A DNA stretch of 12,970 bases, taken from Bacteroidota bacterium (lineage in GTDB: Bacteria > Bacteroidota > Bacteroidia > Bacteroidales > Prolixibacteraceae). Positions 1-5,977 of this stretch are shown piece after piece. Within the stretch, counting starts at the first letter, position 1; each line of letters starts with the position of its first letter. Where the stretch lies: contig JAMDDG010000325.1 in NCBI GenBank assembly GCA_023488865.1, forward strand, positions 1 to 12,970, given 5' to 3'. The notes below the pieces were generated by a model. It was given only the letters and a program-made list of their open reading frames with translations, made no database searches and had not been told where the DNA came from. Position numbers and translations under genes: made by a program.

Positions 1-1290
1 GGTAATTTTAACCCGCACAAAATCGCCGATTTCAATCCCTTTGTTGGGGAAGACAACCACTTTATTTTGAGAGCTTCGGCCGAAAAACTCGCTTTTTTTC
101 TTTTTGGAAGTGCCTTCTGCCAGAACCTCCACCGTTTTGCCAATGTCGCGGCGGTTGCTTTCGAGGGAGAGTCGGTTTTGCAGTTGGATGATCTCTTCCA
201 GCCGCCTTGATTTTACCTCTTCGGGTACATCATCCTCAAAATGATCGGCGGCATAAGTACCAGGCCGCATGGAAAATTTGAACATAAAGGAGGTGTCGAA
301 CTGCACTTCTTCCATCAGTTGCAACGATTGTTGATGGTCCTCTTCGGTTTCGGTACAGAAGCCACAGAAAATATCTGTGGTGATCCCGCATCCCGGCAGG
401 GCCTGACGGATTGCCCGAATCCGGTCGAGGTACCATTCGCGGTCGTATTTTCGGTTCATTTTTTTCAGGATAGCCGAACTGCCCGACTGTACCGGAAGAT
501 GAATGTGCCGGCAAATATTCGGGTAGGCGGCCATCTTCTTCAAAAGTTTATCCGACAGATCTTTGGGGTGCGATGTGGTGAACCTGACGCGCAGGGCAGG
601 AGAGATCTGTGCCACCATCTCCAGCAGATCCGGAAATTTGATCGCCTTACGGGTGGGTTCAGGGTGCCAGACGTAGGAGTTGACATTTTGCCCCAGCAGC
701 GTCACCTCTTTGGTGCCGCTTTCGAGCAGGGCCTTCACCTCGTTGAGGATATCCCTGGGATCGCGGCTGCGTTCGCGGCCACGGGTATAGGGCACGATGC
801 AGTAGGTACAAAAATTGTTGCAGCCACGGGTAATCGAGACAAATCCGGTAATTTTCTCTTCCCCTATCCTTTTGGGAATGATCGAGTCATAGGTTTCGTC
901 GATGGTCAGTTCAACGTTGACGGCGCTTTCGCCCAATCTGGCCTTGTCGTAAAGGAAAGGAAGATCCCGGTAGGCATCCGGTCCGGCAACCAGATCGACC
1001 GATTTTTTCCCGATCAACTCATCCCCGATCCGCTCGGCCATGCAGCCGATCAGTCCGACAACCAGACCTGGGTTTTTCTTTTTGAGGCTTTTGAAAAAGG
1101 CGAGCCGGTTCCAGATTTTCTTCTCGGCATTGTCGCGTACCGAGCAGGTGTTGACGAAGATGGCATCCGCCTCTGCGTATTGATCGGTGACGGTGAAACC
1201 ACGGTCGCCCATTACGGAAGCAACAACTTCGCTGTCAGCCACATTCATTTGGCAGCCGTAGGTTTCGATATATAGTTTTTTTTCAGTCAT
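1..1290 (-). CDS. miaB: tRNA-2-methylthio-N6-dimethylallyladenosine synthase MiaB (3' end cut by window edge)
   Basis: Radical-SAM methylthiotransferase that adds the 2-methylthio group to i6A37 of tRNAs reading UNN codons. 430 codons are visible. The N-terminal UPF0004 domain carries the three auxiliary-cluster cysteines, C13 (YGCQMN), C49 (NTCSVR) and C83 (GCMAER). The radical-SAM motif CNNFCTYC gives C157, C161 and C164, followed by IVPYTRGRERSR. The last visible residues (KGIEIGDFVRVKIT) fit the C-terminal TRAM RNA-binding domain, so only a short tail is probably missing. The ATG at 1288-1290 gives the expected MTEKKLYIETYGC start. A TAACTTTG promoter element lies about 45 bases upstream. 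The gene is divergent from the small gene at 1689. MtaB and RimO are related families, but the QMN and NTCSVR context favours MiaB. Confidence 0.96.
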   Translation of the reverse strand, partial: MTEKKLYIETYGCQMNVADSEVVASVMGDRGFTVTDQYAEADAIFVNTCSVRDNAEKKIWNRLAFFKSLKKKNPGLVVGLIGCMAERIGDELIGKKSVDLVAGPDAYRDLPFLYDKARLGESAVNVELTIDETYDSIIPKRIGEEKITGFVSITRGCNNFCTYCIVPYTRGRERSRDPRDILNEVKALLESGTKEVTLLGQNVNSYVWHPEPTRKAIKFPDLLEMVAQISPALRVRFTTSHPKDLSDKLLKKMAAYPNICRHIHLPVQSGSSAILKKMNRKYDREWYLDRIRAIRQALPGCGITTDIFCGFCTETEEDHQQSLQLMEEVQFDTSFMFKFSMRPGTYAADHFEDDVPEEVKSRRLEEIIQLQNRLSLESNRRDIGKTVEVLAEGTSKKKKSEFFGRSSQNKVVVFPNKGIEIGDFVRVKIT

Positions 1291-1334
1291 ACTATGTCAA
1301 TTTAGCGCCGGATTCCATAGAGGCCAATGCGCCG

Positions 1335-1342
1335 CAAAGTTA
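1335..1342 (-). promoter_or_regulatory. Bacteroidota-type -7 promoter element for miaB
   Basis: On the minus strand the sequence is TAACTTTG, an exact match to the Bacteroidota sigma-ABfr -7 consensus TAnnTTTG. It lies 45 bases before the miaB ATG, leaving a leader of roughly 35-40 bases. No clear TTTG -33 element is seen at the usual 19-21 base spacing, so the assignment rests on one element and on position. Confidence 0.5.
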
Positions 1343-1501
1343 GGATCAATTCTTCCAAAATTAAAATCGAAACAAAAACTTTGATTTTTTGTAATTTTTT
1401 CTGTATATTCAGTGACTGTTTAAGTTTCTTACACAGAGATTTCGTGTCCTTCGTATGAATATTCAATTTGAATTGAAATAACTGCCCTGAAAGTAAATAA
1501 A

Positions 1502-1581
1502 AACAGAGAGAAACACAGAGGATCACAGAGTTTGAAAATCGCTTGCGATTTTCTTCTCTGTGTACTCTGTGCTTCTCTTTC
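1502..1581. repeat. Long imperfect inverted repeat built from CACAGAG words
   Basis: The centre is a perfect 9-bp inverted repeat, GAAAATCGC (1534-1542) and GCGATTTTC (1545-1553), around TT. Outward, the left arm reads ACAGAGAGAAACACAGAG then GATCACAGAG. The right arm reads CTCTGTGTACTCTGTG then CTTCTCT. These pair over most of about 35 bases per side with small bulges. Words of this kind recur in intergenic DNA of many environmental Bacteroidota genomes (recalled, not searched). It could act as a transcription barrier or be a mobile-repeat relic. Confidence 0.65.
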
Positions 1582-1665
1582 ACGGAAAATCATTAATTGT
1601 CGCAAAGTAAGATAGTCGAGGATCAGTAAATAGTAGGTTAATCTATTCTCTGTGTAAGATTTTTA

Positions 1666-1673
1666 TAAATTTG
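1666..1673 (+). promoter_or_regulatory. -7 promoter element of the small antitoxin-like gene
   Basis: TAAATTTG matches TAnnTTTG exactly and ends 15 bases before the ATG at 1689. A purine-rich AAAAAAAGGA stretch lies between it and the start. The expected -33 TTTG is not evident, so this is a moderate call. Confidence 0.5.
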
Positions 1674-1688
1674 TAAAAAAAGGACATC

Positions 1689-1904
1689 ATGACAGTAATC
1701 GAATTGAAAAAACGATTGATAGGGAAAATCGATCAAACTGAGAATAACGAACTACTGGAAGAGATGTACCGTTTAATATCAAACGAAGAAACTGCCAACA
1801 GCATTTACAAGCTCTCCGGTGTACAAAACCTTTCCATAGAGGAAGCCCAAAAACAATACAAGGAAGGTCAATTTTTGAAGGGGGAAGAAGCTGAAAAAAA
1901 ATAG
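1689..1904 (+). CDS. Small antitoxin-like protein (orphan, 71 aa)
   Basis: 71 codons from the ATG at 1689, with an AAAGGA ribosome-binding-like stretch just upstream and a TAAATTTG promoter element. The protein is charged and predicted helical. It opens with TVIELKKRLIGKIDQTENNELLEEMYRLI and ends with LSIEEAQKQYKEGQFLKGEEAEKK. This layout, with a helical LLEEM.RLI part and a later LS..Q...IEEA..Q...G.FL..EEA, resembles short Bacteroidota antitoxins that precede RelE/ParE-type toxins (family pattern recalled, not searched). The next 93 bases contain no toxin frame, and the protein stops right after the EEA motif where relatives usually continue for several residues. It may be a solitary antitoxin or the remnant of a pair. 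It converges on the restriction operon. Confidence 0.6.
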   Translation: MTVIELKKRLIGKIDQTENNELLEEMYRLISNEETANSIYKLSGVQNLSIEEAQKQYKEGQFLKGEEAEKK

Positions 1905-1997
1905 GATTTGGTTTTTAATTGAGGGGATATAATTGGGTCTCTTTCATTTTTGTGCTCATTACCACAATTAATATTTTTCGTTGAGTTAGAGCTGAAA

Positions 1998-3038
1998 CTA
2001 TTTTGATTTTAAGAGTTCTTTCATACCAATTGGCAAATTCATATGCTTGGTATTATCTGTAATTAAATCTAACCAAAATCCATATCTATCATCAACGCTT
2101 TTACCCCAATAATGGTATAAAACACTGGGTTCGATAGATTTAATTGTTGATTTTATTTCTGACCTTGAATCCATCAACTTGATAATTATTTTAGGTATTC
2201 TTTTATAGGTTTTCTCTCTCCAAACAACCTCTCCTTGACCACCTGCGGTAAAAATGTCTCTAATATTTCGACAAACAACACCTTGCATATTAACCAACCA
2301 AACAGCGAGCCTGTCAAATTTGTCAGAACGGTTACCAAATATTTCTGGGAAAAGAATCATTGCTTTCAACATGTATTCCTTCCTTATCTCTTTTGGTAAA
2401 TTATTCCAAAGATGAATAATTAAACCTGTTGATTTTGATTCCTCTTGGTCAAGCCACCAAACTTCTTCCCCTGGTTTTAAGAATTGACGATAGTAATCAG
2501 TTATTGGCTTTATAGGATTGGGGATTTTTCTTATTGTATCATATGGAATATCAAGCTTATCAAAAATTGTCTGTCCCTTTTGTAAATCCATGTTAATCAA
2601 ATACCTCGGAGAATGAGTTACAACGACATCTGAAAGACAATCTTCATATGGCCTACATTTAAATTCTACCGGAGTAACCATTTTACCAAAAAGCATGAAT
2701 ATACGTTCGATCCCATCAACTCGAGTACCTTCGAGTATAGAGTTACCAGTAGTTGTCCAATGATTTTGTTTGGTTGACTTAACTTCAACTCCGTAATACT
2801 TATTTGCGATAATATCGGGAAATTTTTGACCGGAAATAAGTTCTATTGAATTTGCAAAAGGTGTACTTTTTGCTTCATAAGTCATTATTTCTGCAACAAC
2901 TTCTTCAAGTTTATTCCCTAAAAGATTTAAATAGCCCTTCTGATTCTTTTTTGACTCTGCATCAAGTGTCTCCACTGTTTTATCCAGTAGTAACTGGAAT
3001 ATCAGCTTGTTTGGTTCTGGATTTAACGATACTACCAT
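1998..3038 (-). CDS. Type II restriction endonuclease, PD-(D/E)XK fold
   Basis: 346-aa protein, cognate nuclease of the upstream methylase. A PD-(D/E)XK active site is visible as P74-D75, nine residues, then E85-V-K87 (FPDIIANKYYGVEVKSTK). The helix before it (GNKLEEVVAEIM) offers an additional acidic residue at E45 or E46. The following NSILEGTRVDGIERIFMLFGK segment is typical of the strand-helix region after the catalytic core. The rest shows no recognisable domain, as expected for fast-evolving restriction enzymes. The cut site cannot be read from the sequence. Its start lies inside the 3' end of the methylase gene (59-base overlap, different frame), so translation is probably coupled and the methylase comes first. 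The next in-frame ATG would remove about 51 residues. Codons are AT-rich like those of the methylase and unlike the housekeeping neighbours, suggesting joint horizontal transfer. Confidence is high for nuclease, low for subtype. Confidence 0.85.
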   Translation of the reverse strand: MVVSLNPEPNKLIFQLLLDKTVETLDAESKKNQKGYLNLLGNKLEEVVAEIMTYEAKSTPFANSIELISGQKFPDIIANKYYGVEVKSTKQNHWTTTGNSILEGTRVDGIERIFMLFGKMVTPVEFKCRPYEDCLSDVVVTHSPRYLINMDLQKGQTIFDKLDIPYDTIRKIPNPIKPITDYYRQFLKPGEEVWWLDQEESKSTGLIIHLWNNLPKEIRKEYMLKAMILFPEIFGNRSDKFDRLAVWLVNMQGVVCRNIRDIFTAGGQGEVVWREKTYKRIPKIIIKLMDSRSEIKSTIKSIEPSVLYHYWGKSVDDRYGFWLDLITDNTKHMNLPIGMKELLKSK

Positions 3039-5019
3039 TTAATTCTTTATTAAAATACAAACTCCATAATTTTTCAATTCTTGTAGCAATGTGATAAGCT
3101 AATAAGGGAGGGACTGCGTTACCAATAATTTTATACGCCGCTGAAGCACTAATAAAAAAACGAGAACCGCTTGCTGGAATAACAAATTCATAATCAGGAG
3201 GAAATGTTTGAATCAAAGCACATTCTCTGGGTGTAAGGCGTCTTTCTTTTAAATTTTTTTTGGTCAGCTCATCGATTTGTTTACCACCATTTTCAATTGA
3301 TAATCTTCTAAATTCAATATTTCCATGATGTTCCGCTCTAATCGTTGGTCCAATTCCATTCATGTTAATTTCTGTTTGTCCTTGACAGTGCTTACCCATG
3401 AATTTTGCTTTAGAAAAATACTTTTGGGATGGGTCACTGGTTTTATCGGGTTCAAGTAAACCATTAAATATAGAAGATAATTTAACAGGGTGCTTCAAAT
3501 TTTTACCTGTTGCTTTAAAGGCATGAGTTGGCATTGGATAAGGATTATATTCTTCATTTATTTGAGATTTACTTAATTCCCTTAAGGCTTTTAGATTCAA
3601 CTCTGACTTTTTAATTCCAATAAAAATTACCCTTTCTCTCGATTGTGGCACCCCATAATCTGCAGCATGAAGAACTATAGGATTAAGCACTAAATATCCA
3701 TTCCCGCTGGCAGTTGAGAAGTCTTTTTGAATGATATCTTTCACATTAGTCAGATTCACAAGGCCTTTCACATTTTCGGCAATGAATATCTTAGGTTTAG
3801 TAATTTCGATTACCTCTTTTAGCCACATGTATAGTTGCCCGCGCGTCTCAACTGAAGGAATCTCTGTTTTAATAATCTTTCCATTGTGGTCTTTGTGTGA
3901 ATTGAACCCGTTTCTTTTGCCAGCCAGACTAAAATCTTGACATGGAAATCCACCAGTAACAACATCAACATTATCAGGGAAAATCTTTTCCCCCATTTTA
4001 TGTAGTTTCACCAAATCAACGATGCTTTCTATATGATATGCTTCTGATGAATAACCCTTCTTTTTAAAATAATTGACCCAAGCCTTGCGAGCTTCATATA
4101 ATATATCATTAGCAAATACTGTTTGAAACTTTGTAGATTTAAGCCTCACATAATCATGACTTAAGTTTTCTTCAATAAAATCAGGGTTTATAGTCTCATT
4201 GATAGAGTCTTTGTGTACAATTAAGTCACCTTCAAATCCTAAATCCATTCCACCGCAACCTGAGAAAAGTGATACAACTTTCAAGGGTTTATCAGTATTC
4301 AAAGGAATTCCCGAATCGTATTTAATGCTTAATTGCGGTTCTTCAGTTTCATCCTCAATATTATTTTTGGAAATTTCAAAGAAACAACACTTGAGATTTA
4401 ATTTACAATCGTAGCATTTGGGTTTTTGGGCTTTACAAACCAATGCTGCAAAATCCAAAATAGCCCAGTTTAACTCTTTGCAATCCTTGACATTGATAAC
4501 ATTATGAGCCAATTCCTGGATTAACACATCATTTCTAACATCTTTAAACTCTTTTGGGTAAAAAAATCTGCTCAGAACCCTTGACATGTTTACATCGAGT
4601 AAGGCGGCTCTATGCTTTAAAATAAATAATTCATAGGCATTCGATATATATAGTGAAGCAAAACTAGACTCTAATAATTCATCTTTATTTTGTGGCAAAA
4701 ACCCATCTTTATCTTTGTATTCTTGTATAATCCTACTTATTCGAATTGCCCTTTGTGTATGCAATCCTAATGGCTTCAATATTTCTTCAAGGTCTTTATT
4801 TGTTGCCATTATAAGTTTTTCCCAATTAGGATACTTTTTGAAGAATGTATCATAATATTTTGAAACTGTTTCGGCTTTAGTTCTTTGTAGTAATATTTCA
4901 CTTAGGATTAATTCATAATTCGAAACTCCTTCATTCCGCCATGGAAAATCCCTCTTATTGGAGCCGATCCATTCTAACAAAACCCTTCTAAAGTATTTTA
5001 TATCATTCTTATTCCACAT
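2980..5019 (-). CDS. Fused Mig/MutY-type mismatch DNA glycosylase and C5-cytosine DNA methyltransferase
   Basis: 679 aa from the ATG at 5017-5019. Residues 1-215 form an HhH-GPD base-excision glycosylase: RDFPWR (23-28), SEILLQRT (40-47), catalytic Asp142 in LLDVNMSRV, and a complete [4Fe-4S] loop C195-x6-C202-x2-C205-x5-C211. ILLQRT and the region around the cluster resemble the T/G-mismatch glycosylase Mig of Methanothermobacter rather than adenine-specific MutY. The hairpin, normally LPGVGxY, reads SSFASLY (118-124), keeping Tyr124 but losing the glycines. Residues 245-650 are a complete C5 methylase: motif I SLFSGCGGMDLGF (250-262), motif IV GGFPCQ with Cys360, motif VI ENV (415-417), QSRER (459-463), a target-recognition region at about 470-590, motif IX RRLTPREC (593-600) and motif X GNAVPP (633-638). 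The frame is open to an ATG at 5109, but the 30 extra residues match nothing and cross the promoter element. It probably methylates and also repairs deamination at its own sites; the target is unknown. Confidence 0.93.
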   Translation of the reverse strand: MWNKNDIKYFRRVLLEWIGSNKRDFPWRNEGVSNYELILSEILLQRTKAETVSKYYDTFFKKYPNWEKLIMATNKDLEEILKPLGLHTQRAIRISRIIQEYKDKDGFLPQNKDELLESSFASLYISNAYELFILKHRAALLDVNMSRVLSRFFYPKEFKDVRNDVLIQELAHNVINVKDCKELNWAILDFAALVCKAQKPKCYDCKLNLKCCFFEISKNNIEDETEEPQLSIKYDSGIPLNTDKPLKVVSLFSGCGGMDLGFEGDLIVHKDSINETINPDFIEENLSHDYVRLKSTKFQTVFANDILYEARKAWVNYFKKKGYSSEAYHIESIVDLVKLHKMGEKIFPDNVDVVTGGFPCQDFSLAGKRNGFNSHKDHNGKIIKTEIPSVETRGQLYMWLKEVIEITKPKIFIAENVKGLVNLTNVKDIIQKDFSTASGNGYLVLNPIVLHAADYGVPQSRERVIFIGIKKSELNLKALRELSKSQINEEYNPYPMPTHAFKATGKNLKHPVKLSSIFNGLLEPDKTSDPSQKYFSKAKFMGKHCQGQTEINMNGIGPTIRAEHHGNIEFRRLSIENGGKQIDELTKKNLKERRLTPRECALIQTFPPDYEFVIPASGSRFFISASAAYKIIGNAVPPLLAYHIATRIEKLWSLYFNKELNGSIVKSRTKQADIPVTTG

Positions 5020-5023
5020 GGCA

Positions 5024-5031
5024 CAAAGATA
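5024..5031 (-). promoter_or_regulatory. -7 promoter element of the restriction-modification operon
   Basis: On the minus strand this is TATCTTTG, an exact TAnnTTTG match, ending only 4 bases before the ATG of the fused methylase. With usual geometry the transcript would begin at or next to the ATG, giving a leaderless or nearly leaderless mRNA. No good -33 TTTG is visible. If the true start were the ATG at 5109, this match would be fortuitous. Confidence 0.5.
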
Positions 5032-5209
5032 AAAAAATCTAAGGGTAAGGTAGTAAAATCGCATTATATATGCGACCAGTAAATTTGATTTCAACTTATG
5101 AACGTCCACGTTATATTATGCAATGTGCTGATGACTGTTGACAAATCGTTACCTATAACGCCTAAAAGGCGCCAAGACTCGAGTTTATTGGACAGGTAAC
5201 ATTAAGCAA

Positions 5210-5242
5210 TGTCCCAAATGATATGATTTGGCCTTTTGGACA
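5210..5242. repeat. Nested inverted repeats (possible hairpin)
   Basis: TGTCCCAAA (5210-5218) pairs with TTTTGGACA (5234-5242) with one mismatch. Within this span CCAAAT (5214-5219) also pairs perfectly with ATTTGG (5226-5231) around GATATG, so two alternative stems compete. No U-run follows, so a terminator is not supported. The role is unknown. Confidence 0.4.
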
Positions 5243-5459
5243 TCGATGGTAAGTCAGGTAACGTAGACTATCTCGAGTGGTAATTTGTCCGATATACATG
5301 GCATTTGATTCTAACAGGTATAAATATGAACTTTCGTATGAACAGAAGCTAATGATAGAATTATAAACAAAATACATTTCACGATTATCCAATAATGGAC
5401 TGAAAGGACAATCAGATGCAATATTGCCATATCCCGGTTTTTCTCCTTTCATTTTTCCT

Positions 5460-5467
5460 TATCTTTG
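5460..5467 (+). promoter_or_regulatory. -7 promoter element of the SPOR-purF operon
   Basis: TATCTTTG is an exact TAnnTTTG match, ending 18 bases before the ATG at 5486. A T-run at 5438-5442 sits where the -33 element is expected but lacks the usual G. The element contains the in-frame TTG at 5465, which argues against that codon being the translation start. Confidence 0.55.
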
Positions 5468-5485
5468 CAGCAAATTATCCGTGAT

Positions 5486-5974
5486 ATGGTTATGTTAGTA
5501 CGGAAAACAGGCTTTTTGCTTTTGGTTGCCCTGGTGGCATTCACCTGCCGGATTAAGGCACAAACAGCCAGGCCGATAGTTTCGGCACCCACTATTTCAG
5601 ATGGTTCCTTCATCTGGCAGCGGCTGAATGTAGTGGCCAGCAGCGAAATTTCCGACCTGCTGAAGCAACAATACGATCAAAACAGAAAAAACGGCACCTT
5701 CCCGGGGTACCGGCTTCAGCTCTATTTCGGATCGGGGGTTCAGGCGAGGGCGCATGCCGAAAAAATCAGGACAGATTTTAATGTCCTCTATCCCGATATC
5801 AGGGTCTATCTGAGTTTCAAATCTCCCGATTTTATTGTAAGGGCCGGGGATTTCAGGACAAAAAGCGATGCATTGAAAGTATTAAAGAGTTTAACTGCCG
5901 GTTATGCGAATGCATTTATCGTCTCTGACGAAATTGCTTCACCTGTCCTGGCGGTTCAAGGAGAAAACAAATAA
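5486..5974 (+). CDS. Secreted SPOR-domain protein
   Basis: 162 aa from the ATG at 5486; an ATG two codons later is equally possible. The frame is open to a TTG at 5465, but that codon lies inside the promoter element. The N-terminus is a signal peptide: basic VRKTG, hydrophobic FLLLVALVAFT, and a likely cleavage after Ala25 (RIKA/QT). Residues 74-150 match a SPOR domain, with GYRLQLYFGSG, an alternating middle and a conserved end DFIVRAGDFRTKSDALKVLKSL. SPOR domains bind denuded septal peptidoglycan glycans, so this is probably a periplasmic or outer-membrane-associated envelope protein. It has no transmembrane anchor after the signal, unlike FtsN. Three bases separate it from purF, so the two are co-transcribed, although a functional link is not obvious. 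Confidence 0.85.
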   Translation: MVMLVRKTGFLLLVALVAFTCRIKAQTARPIVSAPTISDGSFIWQRLNVVASSEISDLLKQQYDQNRKNGTFPGYRLQLYFGSGVQARAHAEKIRTDFNVLYPDIRVYLSFKSPDFIVRAGDFRTKSDALKVLKSLTAGYANAFIVSDEIASPVLAVQGENK

Positions 5975-5977
5975 AGG

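Larger units (their letters stand above)
1291..1688. other. 398-base divergent intergenic region, repeat-derived, no gene
   Basis: This lies between divergent miaB and the small gene at 1689. It holds several copies of a CACAGAG/CTCTGTG word (around 1432, 1514, 1524, 1556, 1565 and 1648), most of them arranged in a long imperfect palindrome, plus the two outward promoters. An open frame on the minus strand (1302-1583) is made largely of these repeats, giving residues such as HRVHREE. It has no family resemblance and I do not consider it a gene. Confidence 0.7.
5020..5485. other. 466-base non-coding region between the R-M operon and the SPOR gene
   Basis: Divergent spacer with promoter elements at both ends. 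Between them are short repeats: GCCTaaaAGGC at 5160-5170, CAGGTAAC twice (5193-5200 and 5255-5262), two CTCGAG sites (5179-5184 and 5272-5277), and nested inverted repeats at 5210-5242. I recognise no gene, tRNA or att site. A 96-codon minus-strand frame (5162-5452) has random-looking composition and no family resemblance. The area may be a decayed junction of the transferred R-M island. Confidence 0.55.

Noticed and set aside
241..1275. 344-codon plus-strand frame
   Set aside because: It is the antisense shadow of miaB, whose minus-strand frame carries all expected cysteine motifs.
1302..1583. 93-codon minus-strand frame between miaB and the small gene
   Set aside because: It is translated from CACAGAG repeats and covers the miaB promoter element; the composition is that of a repeat-derived false frame.
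1905..1997. Possible toxin remnant or terminator between the antitoxin-like gene and the R-M operon
   Set aside because: No coding frame, no RelE/ParE-like residues and only very imperfect pairing without a convincing stem plus U-run.
5020..5109. 30-residue N-terminal extension of the fused methylase from the ATG at 5109
   Set aside because: It crosses the TATCTTTG promoter element and resembles neither glycosylase sequence nor a signal peptide; the glycosylase domain starts naturally at MWNKND.
5162..5452. 96-codon minus-strand frame upstream of the SPOR gene
   Set aside because: It has an AAGGA-like stretch before its ATG, but no TAnnTTTG element, random-looking Ser/Tyr/Leu composition and no recognisable motif.
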